Under the pieces are notes generated by a model. The model did no database searches, was not told the origin of the DNA, and worked only from the letters and a program-made list of their open reading frames with translations. Shown here piece after piece: positions 36,789-47,882 of a stretch of DNA of 64,000 bases. The DNA lies in contig OX411310.1 of NCBI GenBank assembly GCA_948150685.1, forward strand, positions 50,847,019-50,911,018, given 5' to 3'. A program made the position numbers and the translations under genes. Origin of the DNA: Rhaphigaster nebulosa. Lineage: Eukaryota > Arthropoda > Insecta > Hemiptera > Pentatomidae. Every line of letters starts with the position of its first letter. Position 1 is the stretch's first letter.

Positions 36789-38300
36789 ACAATAGACACA
36801 CATTTAATTACAAGCACACAGAAACTAGTAACAGTGATATATTTAATAACAGTCGTTATTGTATCTGTAAGAAACGTGCTTTATTGCTATATAAATTAGA
36901 TTATATTAAAGATAGAATTGTTTATTAAGAAAAGAAATACAAACAATTTTTTTTATTTTTTATAAACAAATACAAGAACAAGTTACTGAGGAGGCCAATA
37001 ATCCAACATTGATTGTAATATTTGATCAAAATTCTTTTTCATATCTTCTTCTCCACGCAAGTTTCGCTAATTGTATATTTAAACTGTAGAAAAAATTATT
37101 TCAACATTGAATTAAAAGCCTTACAAACATATATCTTATTGTCAGGTGACTGTGATTTTAAAAAGTAATCATTTAATGGTTTTGACAAATTGTGTGCCTA
37201 TTGTAAAAAAGACCTTTTAGTAGTTTCATGACAATAAAATTGTGAGACGAAATATCGAAATTTATTATTTGAGATTTTTATAATTTTTTTCTGAGGCGGC
37301 AAAGTTTAAATTTACAATCGGCACCCCAAAAAGCATAAATAATTAGATTTTTAGAACTTCTTCAAAGCTTTCCACACCCATTCTGGTCCCCATTTGACAG
37401 GACTACATTTCCTCTCCCAAACTCGACTCATTTTCACTTCAAAATGGAGAGACCAAAAAAAAAAAAAATCTTTAGAATCATTATTGTAGGTAATTTACTC
37501 TTGTTTAATATAATGTGAAATGAATATTAGAAATTATTACCAGAAACATTTTGAGGTGGAAAAGTTGAAATTCGTTTATAAAGATAAATGAGCTAATTTT
37601 CAGAACTTCAAAACTTTACCCTGAAATCCCTTTCCCTTTTCTCTTCCCGTTCTATCCGAACAATGCTTTTACGAATTGAAATAAAAATATCAACAAAGTT
37701 CGCAGATTTATGCAGCTGGATATTATTTCCTCACGTAAATAGAAGCCTAATTGGTGAAGAGAAACAAGTTAGAATACTGCGCTCAAAAGATGCACACTTT
37801 TATAAAAAAGCTATGTAAACAATTAAAAACAAATACACATAAATAAGCCCTTTAAGTGTCATATAGATGTGCCAACAGTATCATTTTATATTCATAGATA
37901 AAGTAGTAAAATGACAGACGATAAAATGGAATGACTCAGAATTTCCACATCAAATTTCATACTTCAGAGTATGGTTTATGATAGCTTGGAGTTTATACAA
38001 CTTATAAAAATGTAATTTTTCTCCGTAAACTTGGAAATGGGCACGTGAACTATTCTAAAATGATGGAATATACGTGAATTGGAATTTCGAGAGGGTTGCG
38101 ATTCAGTGGCAATTCGGTGAGTGGCCCAAAATGGATGAGATCCAAGCGATTTTGAATTTTCACAGACAAATGTTGGAATCGCCATTGAGTGCCATGGATG
38201 GCTACTCCTGTATGTCATTGGATGTCTTGGAGTGATGTGCGGTTTCTGTTTGATGCGTCTTTCTGGAGGGTTGTGCTGTATTTGATCTTCATAGATGTGA
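36789..38300. other. AT-rich sequence leading into element E
   Basis: Mostly featureless to about 37975. From about 38040 the sequence is GC-richer and runs into the hammerhead-like motif at 38312, probably the body of the same element. A 163-codon minus frame (37976-38467), the longest in the window, crosses the motif antisense and has no recognisable domain. Confidence 0.4.
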
Positions 38301-38311
38301 TTTTTGGTGCA

Positions 38312-38347
38312 GGTCCTGATGATGCCTGAATTGGCGAAACGTTGATT
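38312..38347 (+). ncRNA. Hammerhead ribozyme-like motif in element E
   Basis: In order: GGTC (stem I), CTGATGA, one extra T, stem II GCC with loop TGAATT and GGC, GAA, ACGT, T at the cleavage position, then GATT, which pairs with GGTC using two wobbles. The core matches the hammerhead consensus apart from the extra base after CTGATGA. A decayed relative lies at about 23355-23395. Confidence 0.55.
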
Positions 38348-39300
38348 GGTTAGTTGGCTGCCGGTATTATAGAGACTTGAGGCTTTGTGTTTTGGAATTT
38401 CCCGATTGTTTATAGTAAATAATAATAATGTTTTTAGGGAGGAAATTTTTATATTTTTTCTTGACACTTGCTAACGTTTAGTATCTAAAGTATGTAATTT
38501 TTAACCCATCGTTCACATATACACTACTTCCTCATATTTATATGAACACGCTTTTAATGTGTGAAGATTATGAGAAATGATTGGATAAGAGTACGGTAAT
38601 GATAAATTTTATTTTTCCTAATTTTTGTTCAGTTTGATCCTTACTGCCTAAAAAGTGAAATGATGTGCATATGTTATAGAAATAGTTTTTAACATTTTCG
38701 TTATTATGTTATGGTATTTTATTAATGCATCTTTATTCAGTATCAGAATTATCTTTGCGTTTTTTTGTTTCCTTTTTATGCATTACGTTGCTGCGATGTT
38801 AATGATAGAGGAGTACCTCTATGTCAAGAATTTACACGACCATAATGATCCCATTCCTATCTTCCGATCTTATTCAATCGTATATATGCTCTATTAAGGT
38901 CAAGGCCAACGTCCGGCTGAGCCTGTTGCTTATATAAATTTTGACATTAGTTGGAAATCCTTCAGTATTGCCAAGGCTAGCAGACATCCCTCGTAAGAGG
39001 TCGTTGGTCCCTTGGTGTCTATAACAAGTTTTTGACAGCAACAGCTCCTATTAGAAAAACATTTCCACTATCCCTTTTTCAGCTCTACATATTGAGCGAT
39101 CTAAGGATAGCTTTGGTATTATTATTTTTTTTTGTACAGCTAATCCTTATAAAGAAAAGTTAATTAATAGGCATATGATTAGTAATACTTAGTCATTAGT
39201 ATGTAAGGAGTTGTTTGGAGGTTTATAAATATTAATTTAATTCCTATTTGTTTAATTCTTCTTTTAGGCACCTAGAATTAGTGTCTAATCTCGGCTCATC
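38348..39300. other. AT-rich sequence, nothing identified
   Basis: A 63-codon frame at 38706-38897 (+) is not supported. No repeat partner seen. Confidence 0.35.
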
Positions 39301-39307
39301 TTTTAAT

Positions 39308-39375
39308 GTTGAGCCATAACGGGTAGAAATAAGTTAAAAGTAGTAATAAATTATTTCTACTCGTTATGGCCCAAC
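39308..39375. repeat. 68-base hairpin with 25 bp stem
   Basis: The arms 39308-39332 and 39351-39375 are complementary at 24 of 25 positions if one G-U wobble is allowed, around an 18-base loop. Size and pairing resemble a miRNA precursor, but a short MITE or remnant of inverted termini would look the same. Confidence 0.6.
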
Positions 39376-41140
39376 CTTGAAAGCTCCCAGCTCGTTCTGA
39401 ATTATTTTCTTTTTTATTTGGGTAATATCTTATTAGAATTTATAGCTTTAGTGATTAAATAAATTACAGGAGTCTTACCCACTATTCAAATATTCTATCC
39501 TTCCAATTATGTTGCTATATTAAAATAAATCCATGACTAGACTGTTCGCACCTATGTAATCAAGTTGATGAAGTACACGATTCAGAGTGGAATACTGTGA
39601 ATGCATCAATGTCAAGCAGAGACTGATTTGTGGGAATGTGCTTAGGAGCGTGGATGAAGTATTGAAGAATGACTCGTTCTTTGGCCATAAAGTATAGCAA
39701 ACAGTTTATTCACACCTTCATTTAGTAAATGAAGAATGGGCACAGCAAATTTTTCTCAAGCTCACATCTAATTTTTCAACCAAGTCCGAAGAATTCAGTT
39801 TGGGTGGGTTGCTGAATCTAGAGTTAATTTAGTTTTGGTTTTAACATAACCAAACTTATTCTAAATACAATGATTGAGATTAAAATGAGACTACAATACA
39901 ATGAGATTAAAAAATTCTCTTTTAGTCTAGGGGTAAATTCTTCTTGAGCCAACCCTATCCACAGACACATTTGTTCTGAAGCTGATAGGTTAGCTAAGTT
40001 ACAGAAGTAACAATTACAGAGTTGGTTATTTCAGTTATTACTTATTTCAGTTACAGAATCTTAGTCTAGAACCAAGCCAAACATCTGATCCAGCAATCGG
40101 CCCTTAGATATCCCTATTGCCAGTTGTTCAACTGTCAGGATGTGATCCTGTGTTGGTTAAACATGATTTAAGTATCAAGTATTTTTGATTTGAACACAAT
40201 TATAATTTTTTTTTTTAATTAGTCCTGTAACATATATCGTTTTGAGGGGATAATTATTCAATAATTCATTTATTGTTAGGCACTAATTGATCCTTCATAA
40301 TCTAACCAATTTTGTAGTGAAGATTCTTTAATCTTGAAGTTGTACATTTTTAACTGTTAATTTATAAAATTGTGTTAATGAGAACGTATTTGTGGTGGTT
40401 TTATTTTTTTAATCTTCTCTATGAGACATCAAAACCATGTCTTTTTGCTAAAATTTAATTTATTTGCGTTTTGTTTTTTATTTCAATCTAAAAGAGTGAT
40501 GAGTTTGTTGTGTGTTTAACAACCAAAATATTTATGACCTCACATAACAGTTTTTGCCGTAATTTATTAATTATTAATATATTCATAATTAAATGAAAAC
40601 CTCTTATCTGATAGTTCTATGATTTAAACAAAAATGGTGGAAAGCCTCTAAATAAGATTTTTTTTTAAATACTTATAATTTTATTTAAAATGAATGATTT
40701 TAAAGGAAATTAGGGTAAAATAGTCGGTTTTAGGTTATCATGTTAGGCCACCGAAATGGGAATCTGCGCTCAAAACATGGATGCAATGTCCAATATACTT
40801 TTATCTATTGTTTTTATAAATCTAATATTTTAGCTAATACTGGCCCGGTTTAGATGATTTTGGTTTTGTGTTGTAGATAATTTAATTATCTTTCAAATGA
40901 ATGCCTATAATTTTCCAGGAGATGCATAGTTTTCGAGTTAGTCGGAAAACTAAATTTATTTAGGCTTTAGAATTTTTTTTTTTTTTTCAATCACTTAGTT
41001 TACGATTTTTTTAATTGTACATCTAGATCATAAGGGGAACCACCATTAAAAATGTCAGCTTCATAGGCATTGTTGTTTTTGAGATACAGAGATACTATAT
41101 AGGTAACTTGCTTTTATAGATACAGAAGATATATGTTTAT
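39376..41140. other. AT-rich sequence with segment S
   Basis: Bases 40870-40965 match 13255-13350 in the same orientation and 24835-24925 in reverse. Otherwise nothing is identified. Confidence 0.4.
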
Positions 41141-41143
41141 ACG

Positions 41144-42122
41144 TAAACAACCCTCTTGTAATGTTATTCAGATAAAGACAAGATGAAAGGCTATTGTGGC
41201 GTAGCTAAGTCAACTGGTGCCCGAGGCAAACTTCAAGATTACCTTTCCCCTCCCTCCTCCCAAGACAGGAAATAGGGGAAGGTAAAGAGGGCACTTTTCC
41301 CAAGCGTACAGAAAGTAGAGGGCGGCAAATTTTGAGTGAATGTTTATTTTAAAGTTATGTAAAAATTATTAGTTTCTTCTTTGTAATAGTTTTGTCCTTG
41401 ATTCAGTCAATAAAACGAGTTGCTGTTATGAGATGATGATATTTGTTTCGAAATAATGTTACCTAAAGTATTCTTATAAGACTTTTGGCTTTTATTGGAG
41501 GGATATGGAAGAAGGGACGAAAAAAATTAAGCTTACTCTTCCCGTTTCCCCCTCCCTCCAGCAAAAATCCTATTTTCGGCTCTACCGCCACTGTCACAAT
41601 GCCACAATGCCTGCCACAAGTTATCTCCTACTAGAGAAATACGGTACCGACAAAGTATCGATACCGGCACTCATTCAAGCACTAAAGTCAAATATACGAC
41701 ACCATTAATATATCGCGAAAGGAATACTGAATCAGTGGTATCGAAACCAAAACTACTCAGTGACGTATCCAAGGAGGGAGGAGGATCCGGGAGTAATACC
41801 TGCTCCCTCCCCCGAATACGGAAAAGCATCGAAAGAAAAGTATAGATACTTTACTTGTATCGATCATTATCATAAGTCCCTACCTGCTTATTATACACAT
41901 TATTTCATGATTACTAATTAAAACCCATCTTCAACTTAAATACAATAAAATAAATCTTTTCGAAGCCTAAAAAAAGTGAAATAAAAAAAAATTATTTCTT
42001 GGCATTTTGTCGTCCTCCTTAACCGGCGTCTGGGGGGTCTCCTTTTCGCCTTTTAGCCCTACCTTAGCTACGCCACTTAGGCTATTTTTTTTCGCTTAAA
42101 AGCCGGTTTTTGACCACTATAC
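41144..42122 (-). mobile_element. Retroposon family D, copy D3, split by a hAT-like element
   Basis: On the minus strand, 42122-42086 matches the start of the D body (agtggtcaaaaaccggc, aaaaaa.tagcc) and 41187-41144 continues it (catcttgtctttatctgaata, agagggttgttt). The two pieces are contiguous in copies D1 and D2. The 0.88 kb between them is a later insertion. Confidence 0.7.
41195..42078. mobile_element. hAT-like non-autonomous element
   Basis: Inverted ends GTGGCGTAGCTAAG (41196-41209) and CTTAGCTACGCCAC (42063-42076), bordered by AGGCTAT at 41188-41194 and 42079-42085 (7 bp; 7 of 8 if counted as the 8 bp typical of hAT). GTGGCGTAGC is a common hAT terminus. The interior is a mix of GC-rich blocks, one of which (cagtgacgtatccaagg, 41759) looks like another element end. 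The frame at 41505-41708 is not transposase-like. Confidence 0.7.
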
Positions 42123-43270
42123 GACGCCTTAAAATTCTCGGGCATAGAACCTTATCAAAAAAAATAATAATATGAATATTCAATGAAGAATTTCTATCTC
42201 ATAGAAATGAAAAAAAAAAAAATCAGCTCCGAAGCATTCTTTCATTCAGATAGGATTCCCACTTAAACATGTAATGATGCTATTCATCTTTATTGGTGGT
42301 GAGAATCCTTTTCTAGATTGGTTATGTTTTAGCAGGATGCCATTTGTGTCGTTACTGCCTAGGCAAGTAATAATTTAATTTTTTTCATTTTCTCTCTTTA
42401 AGCTTGATTGACTTCTAAGTTGTAACAAGATAAATTTAACCAGTTTAGAGCAGTTGGCATCTGACTTGAAAAGAAAGCTCACGGAATTTCGGACGGGCTG
42501 AAATTCATTTCGTGGCAAAACCACGTAATAAATTTCGATATCACCAAGCTGGCTAGGAAACATTGGTAATCTGAAAGATGATCCTAATCGGATTACTCGA
42601 GGATATTAAACCCCATAAGACAATAATAGCAAAAGTGCAAGGGTTGGAATATGGAAATGATTAACTTCTTGCGGTCATTCTCATTTCTTTAGGAAGGTTC
42701 ACTTCATCCCAATCTTTTAGCTAATACAATTAAGGCTACAAATGTACAGTACACCGAGTCATTATTAAAGTGTACATGCTGTATTCCTTGTTAGACCTGT
42801 TCTCCTTCACTGGAAGCAGTGAGCATGTATTCCTGCTGTCAAAGGCTTATGTAGGATTGAACAATGTGCGAATGTAGGAAAAGGAACAAAGAAAAGGGTT
42901 AGATAAGCACATTATTTAACACTGGCTCACCATCATGTACCGACGCAAGGCCATCACGATCTCTTGTTTGACCGTTAAGTCGGAACCGCGCCTACTGGAG
43001 TGTCCACCTTCTCGCGTGATAGATGGCGCATTTTAAACCTGAGGTCATCATCAGGGTCCACTCCATGGGAGAGCCTAAAAATATGGCATTTAATTGATAC
43101 ACGGTTTTGAATGTATGCATCGTACTTGTTTGCGGCTTTGTGTGCCTACGTATATTATATATGTATATCTCAGCATCATATGAAATGCTATTTTTTCAGT
43201 TGACATACATGAGATATTAATAAAATAGTAATTTATTAATTACTAAAGCAGTCATAGTGATCTTTATCTC
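42123..43270. other. AT-rich sequence with a decayed hammerhead-like fragment
   Basis: Bases 43031-43054 on the minus strand read CTGATGATGACCTCAGGTTTAAAA, in effect the motif's left half plus a weak stem with GAA mutated to TAA (cited in two parts: CTGATGA, then GACC/GGTT). The GC-richer block 42940-43070 around it may be its host element. No gene supported. Confidence 0.35.
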
Positions 43271-43274
43271 GATA

Positions 43275-43425
43275 AATTTTCAATTTTTGTTGTTGATTTG
43301 GTTAACAACAAAAATTGAAAATTTACCATATAAGAAAAGTGAAATGGCTTTAATACAAAAAAAATAAAATGACTTGTTACTTTGTCTTCAGCTCATAGTT
43401 TAATTATATACATAATCTCTTATTC
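43275..43425 (-). repeat. Repeat shared with 20160-20260, containing a hairpin
   Basis: The reverse complement matches the outer flank of palindromic element P. Bases 43277-43322 also form a hairpin with arms of about 18 bp (tttcaatttttgttgtt and its complement), not present at 20.2 kb. Confidence 0.6.
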
Positions 43426-43750
43426 AAATATGAACCCAAAATGGGCCAAATGATCTAACTGAATGATAATTCCCCAAAATGAGTCGTAAATCGAAATGAT
43501 TAAGTTTTACCTGCAAAGCTAGATTGTTCAATTTTTGTTGTTAATTAGGTTGTACGGCTTTCTTACTTCTTCCATCTGTAAAAATTAATGCGCATTGTTG
43601 TTTTTTTATCATATTATATCAGTTAAGTTATGTTGAATAAATTATTAATCACATTTTTACTCAAAAATTAATAAAATAAAAAAAATAAATGTGCGAATAC
43701 TTATTTTGACCACTGTATTTTTAGTTTTGGATAATATTGATAATAATTGT

Positions 43751-44015
43751 CAGTGTTGCCAGGTCAGCCCTTTATTTTCCTTTTAAAACTCTCTGAATTT
43801 TCCATTAAATTTAACAACTTTAACACTAAACTTATCTAAATTTTCCTCTAAATCCACCAACTTTAACCCCTAATTGTTTAATTCTTATTTTTCTATTAGC
43901 ATAACCAAAATTATCCCCTAGGAAAAGAATGAATGATTAGAAAAGTAAAAAATAATCCAGAGGGTGAATAACACTCTAAATCTAGGGGAAAAAAAAACCC
44001 AATCTGGCAACACTG
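43751..44015. mobile_element. hAT MITE, 265 bp
   Basis: Inverted ends CAGTGTTGCCAG (left) and CTGGCAACACTG (right) with a perfect 8 bp target duplication, ATAATTGT, at 43743-43750 and 44016-44023. The CAGTGTTGCCA terminus and 8 bp duplication are classical hAT features. The interior is AT-rich and noncoding, so it depends on a transposase encoded elsewhere. Confidence 0.92.
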
Positions 44016-44023
44016 ATAATTGT

Positions 44024-44707
44024 GGATAATATTATAACATCGCAACCAACTCTAAGTATCGAATGTGAAATAGCTACTTTTCAGGGAAGCAAAAAAGAAC
44101 TTTCCATTTTACTTTTAAATTCTTCATTGCAAATTTTTGTTTTCATCTCTGGACCTTTTTACTTCTTGTGTTTGTAAAATATTATTTTGCAAATATGCTT
44201 CGGGTAAATTAAAAAACTAAGGAATTAAAAAGATGCGATTTTTCACATTCGTTACTTAAAGGTGCCGACGATATGTAATAATTATAATAAATGTTTTTAG
44301 GAAACAATTATTTGAAAATGGAAAATAATGCGTCCCAAACGTTGTCTAAAGAAGCTACAATATTTTAATAAAATATTTAAAAATTTGAAGGTTATATATA
44401 TTATTTACAGAAAGCTGAATATATAAATCAATTTTTATATTACACAAAGTTTTAAATATATTCCAGTTATCTAGAGAACAACTTAGTACATATATACTTG
44501 CAACTAGTCTTTAACATATTAAGTTCTAGAACTAAATATAATAATCTTGAATATATTTTTTTATTTTAAATATGTTTTACTTTGAAAAAAACAACAACTT
44601 AACTAATAGAAGTAAAGATATAATAAACATAGGTAATTATATGTGTGATAGACACTGCTACATAGATTCTCATATAGATATGGATTCTGAATAAAAATTA
44701 AAAAAAT
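44024..44707. other. AT-rich sequence, nothing identified
   Basis: No frame, repeat or structure that I can support. Confidence 0.35.
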
Positions 44708-44709
44708 TA

Positions 44710-45565
44710 TAAGGGGTATAAATAAGTTTCCGCCGTTTTTAATAAAAAAATCCGAAGTTATTGTAAACAAAAGTTACATTACATTTTATTTAAGATATTG
44801 TCCAACACTAGCTACTACTTTTCCCCATCTTTCTGGAAGCATTCGGAAAATACTCTTCATTTCTTGAGGCTATCCATGAATCGATCCAATTTTCGTATCT
44901 TCATACGATGCGAAGCGCAGCTCAGACAGACCATGTGCCATCGACCGGAACAAGCGGTAATCACTAGGCGCAATGTCTGGGGAATACGGTGGGAGGGGTA
45001 GGACTTCCCAGTTCAATCACCAGCGGCCATGCGGTGCGAAAATCTTTTATTTTATGCCTGGCAAATAGCATTTCAGATGTGCACAATCGGTGTTCAATGT
45101 CTCTTGGCCTCATTTCCTTCATTTTGTATCACTCCCAAGGATTTTAAACGATGTGAAATTGCTTGTTGACTCACTCCTAATGTAAGTGCAAGTTTAGCTT
45201 GCATTTGGTACGAATCTTTCACCTATAATGCTTCCAATTCTGTTTCCTCATGCACTTTCGACCGGCCACTACGTTCTTTGTCCTTCACGTCAAACATGCT
45301 GATTTTAAACTTTTGAAACCACTCACGACAACTTCTCTCACTTAAAGCAGCATCACCGTATGCTTCTACAAGCAATCGATGGGCCTCAGCAGATTTATTT
45401 AATTTAAATAAATAAATCAAAACTTCCCGCAAATGACATTTTTTCGGAACAAAATTTGACATTTTCGCACGAAAACAAAAAAAAACATACTGGTAACACA
45501 AAGTAACATAATCTTGTCGGTGGAGCCATCTCTCAACAACGGCGGAAACTTATTTGTACATCTTA
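44710..45565 (-). mobile_element. mariner element, internally deleted (856 bp)
   Basis: Terminal inverted repeats of about 28 bp: left from 44710 (starts TAAGGGG, ends AAGTTTCCGCCG) and right ending at 45565 (its complement starts TAAGATG and ends AAGTTTCCGCCG). TA dinucleotides on each side fit the mariner TA target. Intact mariners are about 1.3 kb, so roughly 0.45 kb is missing. The remaining transposase segments are described separately. Confidence 0.92.
44830..45462 (-). pseudogene. mariner transposase relic
   Basis: The start is ATG 45462 (MSNFVPKK), typical of mariner transposases; an upstream in-frame ATG at 45501 would only add codons from the 5' leader. Residues from 45462 to 45223 cover the first helix-turn-helix (HLREVLIYLFKLNKSAEAHR, then YGDAALSERSCREWFQKF, ending KERSGRSKVHEETELEAL), then hit a stop at 45220. 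In a shifted frame, about 45213-45090, comes the second helix-turn-helix (TLGVSQQAISHRLKSLGV). Central catalytic sequence, including the first two aspartates of the DD34D triad, is deleted. Near 44990-44840 the C-terminal part resumes with PYSPDIAPSDYRLF, whose last D (44960-44962) is the third catalytic aspartate, then SMAHGL, another stop, and PERWGKVVAS. At least one frameshift, one large deletion and several stops make it non-functional. Confidence 0.92.
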
Positions 45566-47785
45566 TATATTAAAGGAAATTTTATGTTAGAAAAAATGTA
45601 TACTGTGCTTAATATAAAAAATAATAAAAACTAGGTTAAGTATTTTTTAAAAATATAAGAACCATTTTACTAATGTGCGACCCCATTGGTCTATAACTGC
45701 TCATACAAATATTAATTTCATGGATCTCTCGTGCTTCCCAGCAATCTACTTAATTGTTAATATGCCGTTTTTAATTGGCGGAATTATACTTCGTTTCCTC
45801 CACTTGTTTATTTTTCTTCTTGTTTCTGGTCGAGTATTTAAGATTTCAGTGCTGATGGTGGAGATTGAAGATCCGGTTCCAAAAACAATATGCTAAATTA
45901 TATTAGATTCATAACCGATAGACTGAAAATAATTTAAGCAAGTGGTCTTGAACCTGAAAAAAAAAATTAATCATCAATATCTCTACGGCTTTAATCTTTA
46001 TTGGCTCAAATATTCCTACTTTGAAGTTTTATTCCAAAGAATACAAATATGTATATGTATGTACACTTATTAACTAACAACTTATTAATATTATACAAAT
46101 GCCAATAAACAAAACAGAAGTGATCAGAAATTTACGGTGTAGGTTTTAATGGAATGAAACAGCCCATGTGGTCGATTGTACAATACTTAAGTTCTTTTAA
46201 GCATGCGCATATTTAAAATTGCAGAGAAAATATATGACAAAAATGTTATATAAAATGTTATATTTATGGTTTGATTTAAAATACAGAGGCGTCCATTCAT
46301 ATCTTTTTGTTTTTATTTTTGCCTTTTTATTGTAAAAAAAATATATAGAAAGATTGACTGATTTTTTTTATTGTCTTAACTGCTAGGTTGATATTAAAAA
46401 ATACCAATAAAATAATTATTTTGACCAAAAAAATATGGTAAACTTGAAAATTACTTTATTTAGCCGAGAAGTTATTACAAAAATGTGTTGACAAAATTAA
46501 AAATTAAAACCTAGATACCAATAGGCCTGAATAAAAAAGTTTATCTTAAATATCAAACTGTAACTTCAAAATCGAAATTGTATTCTTATACATAAGCCTT
46601 TATTAATAATACTGCCACAAGCTATAAATACTCCTCAATGCCTCAATGGTGTTTGTCGTTAAAACATGGACCATTTTTAGTAGTTATTTTAGGTCTGTAA
46701 TGTATTATTTCAAATTTTGTTTTGTATCAAAATTTGAATGAAAACTTGTGTTAAACAGTTAAATGAAATTTAATTTAATTTAAACGAAAAAAAGAATATG
46801 TCGAATTGAGAGCCTCCTTCGTTATTGATAGTTTAAAAAAAGTCTGGAATTTTAGTAAAACTATAATTATCTCTGTTGCATCTATTTTATTTTTAAAATA
46901 TTTTTGTTTCTATTTTCAGGTAAGCAGTTTTGCTGTAAAGGTTTCTTTAAGAATGATTAGGTAATTATAAAATTATTTAATGCATGGATTGATTTCTGCA
47001 ATTGAGTAGATTTAAGAACATATTTCTGATGTACTATGAACTTTCCTCACTAGCGAAGAAAAAACGATACACAAAAATTTTTATTTTTCAATAGGTTTTA
47101 AACATCTGATTGATAATCTGAAATCATTTTTTTTTTCTACGATGTGTATTTTCCGAGATCTTTCTAGAAATAAAGGACAGAAATATCAACGTTCCTACCA
47201 AAATCTCCATTCATCCATCATATCACCAGTGACGTCATATTTCCGAAGTCTCAACTGTGGCCTATGCTTTTGTAGTAATGATTTTTCATTTTAGTTCATA
47301 GTATTTTTCTTTTTATATGTTTTTAGTGATTTTTAAGTGAGTTTGTAGTCAGAAAAGTTCCGTTCTCCAGTAAAATATCGACGTTTGTGACGGTCGTAGG
47401 TCCCTCACAATTGAGGGATTACTTTTAGAAACGTCTAGAAGTGAAATAAGTCGGTCGCAAAATTAAAGGTTAGTTCAGGGCGATTATACATGAACAACAT
47501 TATATATTTTTCAAAAAAAACATGATAATACAAAAGAAATGTAATAAAATTCAAGTAAGCAATTATTTAATAAGCAAATGAACAAAAACTATTTTTTACA
47601 ATGAGGAACCTAGAGTTACTAATAGAAAACATCTACATAGAAATATTACAAAAACTGTTCTTGAAGAATGCCACCATTGAACTATGAGCCGAAGGTTAAA
47701 GGTCCATAAGTTCATAAATGAATTGATTAGTACGTAACTCACATCAGTTGAATACGAGATGAAATTATTTGGTATCTTGCAGACC
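45566..47785. other. AT-rich sequence, nothing identified
   Basis: A 73-codon frame at 45675-45896 (+) is hydrophobic and unsupported. A TGACGTCA palindrome (CRE-like) at about 47231 is probably chance. Confidence 0.35.
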
Positions 47786-47788
47786 TGA

Positions 47789-47790
<2 letters not shown>

Positions 47791-47879
<89 letters not shown>
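47791..47879. repeat. (TA)n microsatellite, 89 bp (longest)
   Basis: Pure TA array. The minus frames at 47596-48060 and 47739-47930 are translations of it (runs of Tyr-Ile) and not genes. Confidence 0.98.

Positions 47880-47882
<3 letters not shown>

Noticed and set aside
37976..38467. 163-codon minus-strand open frame, longest in the window
   Set aside because: It runs antisense through the element E hammerhead-like motif and shows no recognisable domain or conserved motif; better explained as a chance frame in a repeat.
47225..47240. CRE-like TGACGTCA site as a promoter element
   Set aside because: A single 8 bp palindrome without an adjacent gene, transcript or other promoter motif is not enough.
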